Of a stretch of DNA of 64,000 nt, positions 22,905 to 34,618 are shown piece after piece (position 1 is the stretch's first letter; each line of letters starts with the position of its first letter). Under the pieces are notes generated by a model. The model made no database searches. It was not told where the DNA came from and saw only the letters and a program-made list of their open reading frames with translations. The position numbers were made by a program, and so were the translations under genes. The DNA comes from Caprimulgus europaeus (Eukaryota > Chordata > Aves > Caprimulgiformes > Caprimulgidae), in assembly GCA_907165065.1 (NCBI GenBank), contig OU015532.1, positions 38,854,339-38,918,338 of the forward strand, written 5' to 3'.

Positions 22905-25900
22905 ATATAGAATCATAGAATGGGTTGGGTTGGAAGGGACCTTAAAGATCATCGAGTTCCAACCCCCCTGCCATCAGCAGGGACACCTTCCACTAGACCA
23001 GGTTGCTCAAAGCCTCATCCAACCTTGAACACTTCCAGGGGAGGGGCATCCCCAACTTCCTTGGGTAACCTGTGCCAGTGTCTGACCACCCTCACAGTGA
23101 AGAATTTCTTCCTAATAATTAATCTAAACCTCCCCTCTTTCAGCTTAAAGCCATTTCCCCTTGTCCTGTCATTAACTGCCCTTGTGAAAAGTCCTTTCCC
23201 AGCTTTCTTGTAGCCCCTTCAGGTACTGGAAGGCCGCTGTAACATCTCCCTGAAGTCTGCTCTTTTCCAGGCTGAAGAGACCCAACTCTCTCAGCCTGTC
23301 CTCACAGCAGAGGTGCTCCAGCCCTTGGATCATCCTCGTGGCCTCCTCTGGACTCATTGTTACTGGTCCATGTCTCTCTTGTGTTGGGGGCTCCAGAACT
23401 GGACACAGGACTCCAGGTGGGGCCTTACGGGAGCAGAGTACAGGGGGAGAATCCCCTCCCTCGACCTGCTGGCCACGCTGCTCTTGATGCAGCCCAGGAC
23501 ACGGTTATTGGCCTCTGGGCTGCAAGCGCACGTTGCCGGCTCATGTTGAGTTTCTCATCCACCACCACTCCCAAGTCCTTCTTGGACTGAAGAGAGCTGG
23601 TCTCATGTCACTCATGGCCCAGCCTGTATTTGTGCCTGGGATTGTCCCAGCCCAGGTGCAGGACCTTGCATTTGGCCTTGTTGAACTTCATGAGGTTAGC
23701 ACAGGCCCCACCTCTCAAGCCTGTCAAGGTCCCTCTGGATGGCATCCTGTCCCTCCAGCATGTCAATCGCACCACACAGCTTGGTGTCGTTGGCAAACTG
23801 GCTGAGGGTGCACTCGATCCCCCTGTCCATGTCACTGACAATGTTGAAGAGCAGCGGTCCAAATACTGACCATTGTGAGACACCGACCCTTGAGGGATCA
23901 CCACTTGTCATCAGTTTCCACTTGGACTTTTAGCTGTTGACCACAACTCTCTGAGTGTGACCATCCAGCCAGTTCCTTATCCACCAAATGGTCCATCCAT
24001 CAAACCCACATGTTTCCAATTTAGAGACAAGGATGCCATGTGGGATGGTGTCAGACGCGTTGCACAAGTCCAGGCAGATGACATCAGTTGCTTTAGCCAT
24101 ATCCACCAGTGTTGTAAACCCATCATAAAAGGCCACCAGATTGGTCAAGCATGATTTGCCCTTGGTGAAGCCGTGTTGGTTGTCTCCAATCACCTTCTCA
24201 TTCTCCATGTGCCTTAGAAAAGTTTCTAGGAGCATGTGCTCCATGATCTTGCCTGGCACAGAGGTGAGACTGACTGGCCTTTTTAAAAATGGGGGCTATG
24301 TTTTCCCTTTTCCACTCTGTGGGAACTTCACCAGACTGCCAGGACTTCTCAAATATGATGGATTGTGGCTTTGCAACTTCATCTGCCAGTTCCCTCAGGA
24401 CCCACGGATGCATCCCATTAGGTCCCATGGACTTGTGCACCTTCAGGTTCCTTAGGTGCTCCTGAAACTGATCTGCTCCCACACTGGGTGGCTTTTCATT
24501 CTCCTGGAACCTTCCTTGGATTTCTAGGACTTGGGAAGTGCCCTTGCAAGAGACATTGCTGGTGAAGACTAATGCAAAAAGAATCATTGATCACCTCAGC
24601 TTTCTCAATGTCCTGGGTGACCAGATCTCCCATTGCCTTCAGGAGAGGGCCCACATTTTTCCTAGTTTTCCTTTTCTCTCTGACATGTCTATAAAAGGTT
24701 TTTTTTGTTGCCCTTGATATCTCTGGCTAAATTTGTGTCAGGGTCTTGGCTTCCCTAACCTGATCCCTGGCTTCTCGGGCACTTTCTTTATATTCATCCC
24801 AGGTTGCCTGTCCTTCCTTCCACCCTCTGTAGGCTTCTTTTTTGATCCTAAGTTTGTTCAGGATCTTCCTAATTATAGATGCTGCTGTTTTGCCTGCCTT
24901 CCTCTTTGTTGGGATGCATCGTTCCTCGGCTTGGAGGAAGAGATCTTTGAGTACGTTCCAACTGTCCTGCACACCTGTCCTTCCAGGAATTTATCCCATG
25001 GTAGGTGACCAAGCAGGTCCCTGAACAGGTCAAAGCTTGCTCTCCTGAAATCCAGGGTGGTGAGCTTGCTGTGTGCCCTTCTCACTGCCCTAAGGATCTT
25101 GAACTCCACCATTTAATGGTCGCTGCAGCCAAGGCTGCTCATGAGCTTCACATTCCCCACCAGCACCTCCTTGTTGGTAAGAACAAGGTCCAGTATGACA
25201 CACCTCCTCATTGGTTCCTCGATCACTTGGAGGAGGAAGTTGTCCTCCACGCATTCCAGGAACTGCCTGGGTTGTTTGTGCCCTGCTGTGTTGTCCCTCC
25301 AACAGATATCGGGGTGGTTGAAGTCCCCCATGAGGACCAGGGCTTGTGAACATGAGGCTGCTCCTATCTGCCTATAGAGGGCCTCATCTGCTTGGTCTCC
25401 CTGGTCCAGTGGCCTGTAGCAGACCAGCACTGTAACACCCCTTTCCCTGCCTTCCCTTTAATCCTGACCCATAAGCTCTCAGTTAGCTCCTCATCCATCC
25501 CCAGGTGGAGCTCCATACACTCCAGCTGGTTGTTGACATAGACGGTGACACTCCCTCCTCATCTCCCCTGCCTGTCCTTCCTGAAGAGCCTGTATCCTTC
25601 CATTCCAACTCTCCAGTCATGGGAGCCATCCCACCATGTCTCTGTGATGCCAATCATATTGTAGCCCTGCAGTTGTGCACACGTATTCAACTCCTCTTGT
25701 TTATTCCCCAAGCTGTGTGCATTAGCATAGAGGAATTCAAGCTGGGCCCCCAGTGAAGTTGACTTTGCCTTGTTGGCTGGAGCAGCTGGAATCCCAGTGT
25801 GGTGATCTTCCAGCATGTACCTTCCAGAGTTACCACCAGCAGTCCCAGTTATATCCCCTCCCCCCTTTCAATCTAGGTTAGAACTCTCTCAATGAGCCCC

Positions 25901-26035
25901 GCTAATTCTTGCCCCAGGATCCTTTTCCCCTTTTGAGAAAGGTGTGTCCCATCTTTGTCTGTAGCCCCAGAGCCATGAAACACCCCCGTGGTTAAAGAAA
26001 CCAAAACTCCGCCTGTGGCACCAGCCTCTAAGCCA
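22905..26035 (-). mobile_element. CR1 LINE, near-complete but decayed ORF2
   Basis: This is the most complete CR1 here, about 3.1 kb. The 3' end (plus-strand 22907, ATAGAATCATAGAATGG) is intact. Read on the minus strand from about 26035, it holds 5' sequence, then the apurinic-type endonuclease (ANAHSLGNKQEEL, ITETWWDG near 25816-25559; GDFNHPDICW near 25350; a CSDH ending near 25113). The reverse transcriptase follows ([47 protein letters not shown], then motif [11 protein letters not shown]). Motif C reads FANDTKL, so the first catalytic Asp is replaced by Asn. Multiple frameshifts separate these parts. It is a fossil copy, and ORF1 is absent or cut. Confidence 0.95.
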
Positions 26036-28369
26036 GAAGTTTTTATATATCACAGAAGTTTTTGTGATTGGCAGCTCTATAAAAAAAAGTGATAGCTAGC
26101 TCAACTACCCATGAAAAAAAGAGTGAGAAGTGATTTGGAATTCCTCCCAATGCTATTCAGTAGTATTTAATGCTGTTGTATATAGGAGAGGTTTCCCAAA
26201 TGTTGATAACTCTCATTTTATATTTTTGTTCAGAAAACTGAGAGCTAGAAAACCATATTTCAGGCTAATTGTGTAAGAAATAGTTTAGGAAACAGTCAAA
26301 TTTTGTGTGTTTAAACAGTCTAAACTGTGAATTATGGACATACAAAAGTGAAAATTATCTGAAGGCTTTTTAATTTATATTTTCTTCAGAACAAATGATT
26401 CAAGTTTGTTTAGGAATTCTTACCAGAACTGCTTACCCGACGTTGCTAAGGATCCCGGGTTTTGTTTTCTTCTCTTTTTGCATGACTCTGCTATTAAAGC
26501 CCAAGATAAAACTAGGAAATACTTCCATCCCTTAGTGTTCAGAGCCTGGATTTCTTTGCTGAAGCTAGATGCTTATTGCAAGTAGAAGTCACTTACATTT
26601 TGAGATGTTGCCAGCAGGAGGAGTACTGCTCTTCTTTCCCCGGATAAAACTTGCCCGGGATAAGGGACACTGGGGTTTTGTTTCTCTCTGGACCAAATGA
26701 ATCTCCAGCTACGTTTCTCATTTCCCAGGGACATGCCATAAGCCTGCTGGTGAGAGCTGCTCCTGCTGGGAATGTTCTGCATGACCTCCGCTGAAATTCT
26801 GCCATTTCCTAGAAAGGAAGGCAGGATTTTTAGTGTCAGAGAAAGAGCATAAAAGTTAGTTAGGAGATACTGTCTTTGGGTTATTTTTGAATATCATCCA
26901 GAATATGTTCTTCATAAAAGATAGAAAGAACCCTCACAGTGAGAAACAAAACATACCTCCTCCTTTCAGCTTACTTTTCTTAAGAGAATACACTCATTTG
27001 AATAATAAAATGGACCTCCTGCTCTAGATATAAGCTGCTCAGGAAAACTATGATGAGGGATGCCAGCTTAGATATTACACTTGAACTTAGTGTACGAGTC
27101 CCATCGGTAAAGAACAGTCCAGAGAAGCAAAAAGAAGCAAGACTCCAGAGAGACAGGCGGTTAACAAGGGAAGAGTCATGCAAAGTTCAGAAGTCTCAAG
27201 GTAAAAAGGCAGCTGAGTCAGAATTGTCACCTCCTTCACCCCTACCTAGCTTCTGTGTAATTTTCCTTTAAGTCTAGTCCTTGAACCAAATTTTTTAACT
27301 AATGAATTTGTGCCCCTCATGCTAAAGTTCAACTCCTCTATCCAGGGCAAGCTGATGTTATCATTGAGCAAAGGATTCCTGCCTGCCATCCTGGCTGGCT
27401 GTTTCTGTATCATGTCCTTTCTTGTACCAAGGCAAGCATTCATGACGCCACACTGTAAACTGGATCACGAAACTAATCTGACTGAAAGCTATTGGTATTT
27501 TTCCTGCTGGGTTAGTTTTGAGCTGGAGCAGACTTCTGAGTCACTTGGCCCTAGAGTCACATGAACACCTGTGCAGAACAAAGTTTGGGGCAGAAACAGG
27601 CAGCCAGGAGGGAGAAGGGGTAGGGTGTGGAGTGGAGGGATCTACCTCTTCCAGTAGCAGAGCCTGTGTATATGTCCTGAAGTGTTGTTTAAGCCACAGC
27701 CTTTCTCCAGGGTGCCTGGGGTTTGGTTCACAGAAGCATTCACAATTACAAGTGAATTCCTGGGAAGGTTGTGCTTCCTCGATGGAAAGAGGTGTTCCTT
27801 GCTAACCGTACAGGAAAACCAGGTGCTAGCTATTTGATCTGTAAAACGGGGATAATAATATCACCTTACAGAAAAAGGGTAAAATGCATTTGTTGCTGTT
27901 TGTGAAATATTCTAGTTGGCAATGCATCCACCTGCCTTCTGAGCTAGTGGACAAGAACATGCAGAAAGGAAGGTGTGGAGCTGTGCTCTGATTCCTCAGT
28001 CTTCAGAGAAACTGTGGAGAAAGTTGTATAATCATGTAATTACAATTCATATTACAGAGTGCCCAAGAAATCTGGAATAAAGGTATAAGCAGATGGCATT
28101 TGGCATTTATTACTTTTGAGTGTTTGACTTTTCACCACTAATTGTTTAACATGAGAGGGGAGTTTTGTGTTAAATAGTCTACAAAAGCACTTGGGAATTC
28201 AACTTCTGTTGTGTCTAAATACTTGAATAGTACAATTTGGTGACTTTGTGTCGCATCACTTGAAAATTTGAAACAAAAGAACCCTCTCTTCATAAATATT
28301 CTATTTGCATTACCTTCTTCTCTGACAAGGAGAATGTATAATTTTCCTTCTCTTTTCTTGCATTTTCTC
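26036..28369. other. Unassigned intergenic DNA
   Basis: No exons or RNA genes were recognised, apart from the MIR-like piece near 27830. Short open frames around 26573-26805 (minus) and 27518-27805 (plus) have no recognisable domain. Confidence 0.4.
27830..27890 (+). mobile_element. MIR-like ancient SINE fragment
   Basis: The block TCTGTAAAACGGGGATAATA at about 27838-27857, followed by 'atcaccttac' and a diverged 'gtaaaatgcatttg', matches the MIR segment of the form tctgtaaaatggggataataata-acctac. It is short and old. The orientation is plus. Confidence 0.6.
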
Positions 28370-29131
28370 CTAAGCCTGTGGTACTACAGTGCTACTTGAC
28401 ACATTATGCTTAATTAGTGGGCATTGGTCTAACCAGATACATTCTCGTTCCAGGTACTGAATTAAAAATAAAAGGTAACACCAAAATAATATTCTGATGC
28501 GCATCCTAATAAAATATGGGGGTTTTTTCACATTAGTCAAGGTTATTAACTCTGCCTTTACTATTGAAAAGCCTTCTTGATTTATGTTAATGTCTTTGTG
28601 CATTGGTGCCTCTATAAACACAGACGTGAAACTGTTCTGAGCATGTGTTTCACAATTTATTTTCTGAGGATTATATAGCCTTCTAGGTACTAAAGTGGCT
28701 CCAAGCAGTACAGTTTCTGGGCCTTTCTTCTCTATTCCAGTGGTTTGGTAGTTCATCGAAATACAGAGCAATAACGCAGATCCTTGCAAATTGTGAGAAA
28801 GAGCTTGCTGACTGCAAAGCAGGACAGACAGGCTTGGCAGGAGGAAACTGCAACGTGGACGGGTGCCTCTGAGCCCACGTACAGCTGAGAGGTCACAGTT
28901 CTGGCCTGTCGGACTTGACACCGACCATTTCATTTTGTACCTCCTATTTGGCAATCCCTTTGCATCAGCCTTTAGCTTCACCCACACACTTTCTTCCATG
29001 CCGCTGCCTTGTTGCAAATGCTGCATCCTTTCTTCCTTTTCAAGCCCTTTTTGAGATAAATTCTTCACTGTTTCTACTAAGTTTGCTAAATACACCCAAG
29101 TCAGAAACATTTCATTTATTGAAAAATACAT
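28370..29131 (-). CDS. Unexplained 253-codon open reading frame
   Basis: This is the longest non-repetitive open frame outside the CpG island. It starts at an ATG at 29131 and ends with a TAG at 28370. The N-terminal part is hydrophilic and coiled-coil-like (NLVETVKNLSQKGLEKEERM, residues about 18-37). The middle has no domain I recognise, and a hydrophobic stretch (ILFWCYLLFLIQYL, about residues 215-228) lies near the C-terminus. With uniform base use, the chance of 253 codons without a stop is about (61/64)^253, or 5 in a million per start, so it is notable for AT-rich DNA. There is no CpG island, splice signal or known homolog to support a real gene. It may be a decayed retrogene or unknown element, or chance. 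Confidence 0.2.
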   Translation of the reverse strand: MYFSINEMFLTWVYLANLVETVKNLSQKGLEKEERMQHLQQGSGMEESVWVKLKADAKGLPNRRYKMKWSVSSPTGQNCDLSAVRGLRGTRPRCSFLLPSLSVLLCSQQALSHNLQGSALLLCISMNYQTTGIEKKGPETVLLGATLVPRRLYNPQKINCETHAQNSFTSVFIEAPMHKDININQEGFSIVKAELITLTNVKKPPYFIRMRIRILFWCYLLFLIQYLERECIWLDQCPLIKHNVSSSTVVPQA

Positions 29132-31999
29132 TTTTCCTATTTCTAATTAACATGTATTTCTCATCTTGAGTGTTAACGACTTTAAACACTTTATGTCCAA
29201 TTAGTAATTACCCATGCCGATTAAATGGATCAGATTTACTTCAGGGGGAATTCTTGTAAGCTGCAGGGAGAGTTGCTTTAAAATGCCTGTGAAGTCCCTT
29301 AGAAAGTTCAAAGATGACTATACAAGTTGCACAGAGTTGTAACTGGTGAAGTCAGAAAGTGTTTATATCTACTTCATGTCAGAAAAGGCCTGTTGGTGAG
29401 TGAAAAAAAATAACTCAGAAATTACAGTTCACAAGACACTGCCTTTCCTGCCAAAGCTGGCTGAGAGGGTATTCCTGCCCTTAGTGCCCCAGAGCAAAAC
29501 TGGCCCTTTCTTATTGCTGTTTATGTGCTATAAACTGGATCACTGAAATTATTTCTATTAAAGATAAACCTCCAAACCCCACTATGACAATAATACTAGA
29601 AAATACTCTATAACACCCTAAAACCTTCCCCACATACACTGACTTCCTGGGACCATGAATGGGAATATGGACCTTTTCCATATCCTGAACTCACTGATCT
29701 TGGACTCCAGCAAATAATCTCTACAAAAATTACTTCATCTGTTTTTCTGGTTCATTGTAAATCCAAATTGCAATGCTTCTTGGAAGAATGTGGGGTATAC
29801 AAACTTTCACACATTCATTGTCCATCAAGGAATGAGTTTTGCACTTTGTTTCAGGGTGGTTCAGATTCTTAGTCAAATTTTCCCTGGTAACACAGCAAAT
29901 TAGTGCCAGAAAAAGGGTTGACATACAGAAATTCTTGGGGTTCTTGGGTCTTGTCTACACAGGGAAATCAACTGGAACACCAATGGTACACGATTCATTC
30001 TGCAACAGTGAGTCAAGCAGAGGCCAATGTGTGAGTGCTCTATCAAAGGGAAGAGAGTCCTTTTGTTCTGGAATGAATTGTGCATTATTGAGGCAAGTTA
30101 GTTATTTTGGAATAAAACCCCTCTTATTCTATATCAGCCATTCTGATTACTTCCTTATATAATCAGGAGGTAAACTGTAAATTTTCCTCCCTCTCCTACC
30201 ACCCCAACCTCATTAATTATTGCTTAATTATAAAGGCACAAACATTTTTGTATTTTCACATAAAGAAAATATGTCCTTGTATAGCTGGAGACCTGTGAGA
30301 AGAAGAAGCATTGCTCCTGAGTGCTGCTGCTCCCCTATCTGCAGCTTTAGACGCTATGCACAGGGAGAGCATGAGGCTCAGCCACACCTCATGACAGTAG
30401 CCTCATGCCAAGACCTCTGCCCTACCAGATGTTGACCTCTTAGAACTGGAATTCAAGGAGAGACCTCAGAGGCCTGGGAGCAGGAGCCAGCTCAGGCGTG
30501 GGACTGTAGCCAAGGGTGTGGGCTTCCACTACAACCTCATCTCAGATAGCACACAGGCTGGGTTGGTGCTTCATGTCAGAGCCTCTCCCTCCCTTCGTGA
30601 CCCTTCTGAATATCTCCCTCATCTTAGGATCCGACACATCAGCAGTGTGTGAAGGAAGATGATGGAAACAGTTTGGGAATGCGCTAGCCTCACTAACCTT
30701 ATTAAAGAGCTTCCAAGCCAAGGACTCAGTATCTGAATTCTTCTGATGAAGACACGTTCAGTAATCGCACACCACAGTCCCTTATACCGCAGTCACATCC
30801 AGCACTGTTGTCTACATATGCCTGAGGACTGTAAGCCTCTCTGGACTTCCCTTTGTAAGACTGGGGCTACAACTGCTAATAAAAACCTTTTCATTTACAT
30901 AAAATATGCTGAGCTTTTCAGATGGGTGATATAAGATAAATGTATTTAAATACCAAAAATGTTCCTATTTGCTTTTCTGGATTGCCAATTCTCATTCTTT
31001 TCATGCCAGAGCAGCACTAGGATCGGTTTTTCATCAATCCAGAATGTTCCCTCTACACAGCAAGATGAGATAGGGAATGTTTTTGTGACCCCCATAACAC
31101 CTGCAGGAGTCATGATCTCAAACTGGGGAACCTGCAAGAGAGTGATTGTTCTCTGGAAATCCACCTGAGTACTTTTACAGTATCAAACACTGTGGTATTT
31201 AAACATCGGTACTAAAGATCCATGAGGAACATCTTCAGAAGATGGCAAGCCATTTGGATCTACATGTAAGTCTTGATGGTCTTTGCTGTCCATACATTCC
31301 TGGAAAGCATATGGGGGTGGACACATCAGCAGTGAAGCAGCTGCTCACCACAGCTTGGTTGCTCTAGCTATCATCATGCTGCATGTTGCTGGAACATTGC
31401 CAGCCTAAATCTGAGATGTTTTCTGGAGAGTCCTAATCTCAGAGACAGCTCAGGGAAAGCTTCAGTTACATTGGTTAAACTGAGATTGTTAACCTTCTGT
31501 CAAGCCAACTACAGTAACAACAACCAGCAGAGTATCCAGAATGGGTTATCCACAGCTGATACTGTTCACTGTTTTGGCTGTTTGATCAGTGTTCCTGCAG
31601 AACAAGGGGCGATGTTGGTGCATGCTCATTTTTTTGCATGTGCCTACCCCTGTCGTTAATTTGTTATCTGTGGTGGATATCTAGAGAGAGAATTCAATTT
31701 CATTTGACTGTCAGTAAAAGAACTCAGCGTATACTATCTGTATAGTACCAGAAGGTTTTGCCTGCGTGTCAGCAACAACAGTGACCTTCTTCCTACGGGT
31801 CTCCAGAAGGCTGGAATTTGATGCAATGATCAAAATGAAAACAAGCAAAAAACGTAAAAGAGCAAAAGGCTCTGACAGGTGCAACACTAAAGTGTATTGG
31901 GCACGTCCCAAGGAGTCTGGTTACCAACCTTACACGTACAGGTCGCTGTTAAGAGGGACCTTAGCCCTCTACCTTCTTGTCAGCCCCGGGCCACCTTGA
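29132..31999. other. Unassigned sequence upstream of the CpG island
   Basis: AT-rich up to about 31900, then GC rises towards the CpG island. No exon or repeat was classified. The stretch around 29945-30050 ('cttgtctacacagggaaatc') faintly resembles old DNA-transposon sequence but is too short to call. Confidence 0.4.
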
Positions 32000-32310
32000 G
32001 CCAAGGGGAAGCTCCCCCGCCAACACCCGAGGCAGAGTCGAACTACAGTGCAGCTGCCCGCCCAGCTCAAATCCCCAGGCTCCCGCTTCGTAACCCGCAG
32101 CGACCGCAAGAGCCCGCGCTCCGCCGGTGAGGTGGGAGGGGATGAGCAGCTGTGCGCGGTAAGTACAGGGTGGGGGTGGCTGGAGCGGATCGAGCTCGGC
32201 GTAGGCCGTACCCGCCCACTAGGCCCGGCGCTTGCCCGTTGCTATAGGAACGCGCGCGGGGCCGCTCGCCCCCGCCCCTTGCCGCCGGAACACGGGCGGC
32301 GGGACAGCCC

Positions 32311-32322
32311 CTCTCGCGAGAG
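32311..32322. promoter_or_regulatory. CTCTCGCGAGAG palindromic promoter element
   Basis: This is a perfect 12-bp palindrome that contains TCTCGCGAGA. That motif is known from CpG-island promoters of broadly expressed genes and is bound by BANP when unmethylated. It sits about 95 bp upstream of the strong donor at 32418, a typical distance for a core-promoter element ahead of a short first exon. Confidence 0.7.
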
Positions 32323-32417
32323 CTGCGGTGGCGGGCGGAGCGGGCGGCGGGGTGAGCTCATTCCGGGCGGGGAGCGCCGCGCAGAGCGGAGGCGAGCTGC
32401 TGCGGCAACTTTGTTGG
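32323..32417 (+). other. Candidate noncoding first exon
   Basis: The 3' end is set by the donor TTGG|GTGAGTTA (exon ends at 32417). The 5' end is unknown and is placed just after the TCTCGCGAGA element for orientation only. The sequence is GC-rich, with no ATG in good context carried across the donor. Donors at 32159 and 32988 could define other first exons. Confidence 0.4.
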
Positions 32418-33010
32418 GTGAGTTACGAGCGGGCGTGCCGAGCCGGGGCAGGCTGCTCGCTGCCCTCCGTCCACCTTCTTCTTGCCGTGGAGCGGGCTCC
32501 GCTGACCGAGGGAGCGTGTGGGTGTGCGTGGGGGGAGCAGCCCCCAGCCGTGGGGCTGCGCGGCCCCCTTCCCCGGCAGCCGGGGCCGCTGCCCCGCAGT
32601 TGGCGAGAGGGAGGGCTGGGGACCCGAGCGAAAGTGGTCCACTGAGCTCCCCCTCAGCGCCCGGAGCCTCGGTCCTCCGGCGGCCGGGAGGGCGTCTGCC
32701 CTGCCGGCAGTATCGGGCTGGGGGCGGGTCGTGCGCGGGTCCGCCCCGGAGCGAGCCCAGCCGGGTGCTGTTTTCCGGGTTTGTGTCTTTTTCTCCTCGG
32801 GAAAGGCAGCTCTGAGCGGGAAGAGCGCGGCCGGCGGGGGGACGGGAGGCGGCGGGTAGCGGCAGCTCGCACTGCGGCGTGCCGCGCTGAGCTGCTCGGT
32901 GGCGGCCCGCGCTCCCCGTGTCGCTGGCGCCCTGCAGGCCTGCCTGCCTTCGAGGCTCGGTGCAGAACTTGTCTCTCGTTGGGCGCTGTAAGTTGCACTT
33001 CAGTGTTTTT

Positions 33011-34618
33011 TTGCTTTCGCTACTTTTTATAGGCAGCGAGGCTGTAGTCGTGCTGTTTTTGTTCTGAGCCGGTGCTGAGGCCGCAATAATGATAACAATT
33101 AGGTAATTTGGAGGCTGCGCCAGTGGAGATGTTCTTAATGCGAGAGAGGGGGTGGAGGAACAGTCTGTGCGGATGGCTGATTTCTTCAGTAGGAGGCTGG
33201 AAAAGTGGCAAAACACGGAATGCCTTAAACTGGCTCTTACTGGGGGGGAGGAGGAGATGCTGGAGGAGTAGCAAGGAATGGTAGAAGGGGATAACCTTCC
33301 TCAGCTGAGTTTGTTTGCTCTTCATCCATTTTATGTTGCATGAAGTCTTGATGTTAATTCTTGTGCTATACTTAAAAATAACTGTTATTTGTGCTGCATA
33401 ACTGTGATGCAGCTTCGGTTCATTTCTTGAGATATTCACCCATTTGTGTCTACTGAAGCCGTGATACAAAATGGGAATTGCTCAACTCAATGCACATCTC
33501 CTTGTATAACCTTGGCCACGACATCATTATGTTTTTAGATGGAAGAGGCGTGATTTCTGCCTCTTTCTGCAAAAATGCAGAGGCATTTTTGGGATAATAT
33601 TGCTTGCAAAATCGCTTTTAAAAAATTTGCCTGCAAAATGTCTTTAAAAACTGTAGTGATGCTGCTTTAATGAACCTTTTACTGCATGCTGAATGAAGTG
33701 CCTCTGTGAGCAGCGAGCCTTAGTTGATAATACAATGCAAATTTGTTTTCAGTGTAAAGGTGTCAGATTTCATTAGGTTCCAGATCTGTTGGGATGAATC
33801 AAGATTGGCATTTGCTTTAGAAAGCAGTCCTTTCATGGTGAAATTTTGATTGAGGGTTTTTTTTTTTTGCTTGTTAACTATGGGAATTAAGCTTTAGTTT
33901 AAGACATAAAACCAGTTTTGTAAAAGGAAAAAAAAGTCTCCCCCAGTTTTTGCTTGTTGTCACTGCAAGTACTAAACTGGATAATGAGTGTCTGTGTTTT
34001 CTCTGGTAGAGTTTGGTCGTTATTTATTTGGAAGGTGTTGCTGGGTTATCCTGAGATTCCCATCAGCTGGAGTGGTGGGAGAGTCAGGTGAAAGTACTAA
34101 GGTAAAGTTTGTGGCAGATAGAGATCTGTAAGTTGTCAAGGCTTTTGTCTTAGGCCATCAGACACTACAGCAGTTAATCCAGAAACAATGTGGGAACTTC
34201 AGATTTTTTTTTTTCTTAGTTATAAAACCAGCTGTGTTCTATTTAGGTAAAGCTAAAAAAGGTTGTATGGTTGAATGATTTACTTAAATACCATGTTTCC
34301 TCTTTATTGATAGGTAACTAGGAACAATTCTCCCTCCCCATTTTAACAGTGTTTGTTTATGGCTAGTTGATTAAAGGATGTGCACTCATTATATATTTTA
34401 TTACCTTCTACTACTTTTATTAATAAGTATTATCTTCAGTGCTCAAAAACCTTTTGGTTGTGTTTATTTCAATTTTTGTGTTGTTTATTTACCTTTTGTG
34501 GTAACAAATTTTTTTACCTCAATATATTCATTTAGACCTTGGAGAGACTGGTTTTTACTGCAGCTGTGAGAGAACCATGCTGATGTTGAACTTGTGCGTT
34601 AGCATGGACTTTTATCTT
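33011..34618 (+). other. Presumed intron 1, first part
   Basis: AT-rich sequence after the CpG island. No classified repeat and no exon-like segment with matched splice signals was seen. A T-run lies at about 33860-33869. Confidence 0.4.

Larger units (their letters stand above)
32000..33010 (+). promoter_or_regulatory. CpG-island promoter of a plus-strand gene
   Basis: This is the only dense CpG and GC block in the window, with sharp edges against AT-rich DNA. It has GC-box sequence (CCCCGCCCC near 32270), no TATA box, and a TCTCGCGAGA element at 32312-32321. Three good donor sequences occur on the plus strand: GCG|GTAAGTAC (GT at 32159), TTGG|GTGAGTTA (GT at 32418) and GCT|GTAAGTTG (GT at 32988). 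I saw no comparable donors on the minus strand, so transcription most likely runs rightward into the following 31 kb. Alternative first exons are possible. The gene cannot be named. Long open frames on both strands here reflect stop-poor GC-rich DNA and are not proposed as proteins. Confidence 0.8.

Noticed and set aside
22905-26035. CR1 copy as an active element
   Set aside because: Several frameshifts, a changed catalytic residue (FANDT) and missing ORF1.
32238-32251. RFX X-box-like sequence GTTGCTATAGGAAC in the CpG island
   Set aside because: The right half-site departs from the consensus, and a single imperfect match is too weak to call a site.
32836-32856. Possible G-quadruplex (runs of 6, 3, 2, 2 and 3 G)
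   Set aside because: It does not give four separate runs of three G with short loops. This is common in GC-rich islands.
32048-33216. Long open frames on both strands in the CpG island (255 codons plus, 324 codons minus)
   Set aside because: GC-rich DNA is poor in stop codons. The frames overlap on both strands, show low-complexity Arg/Ala/Gly/Pro composition, and cross good splice donors.
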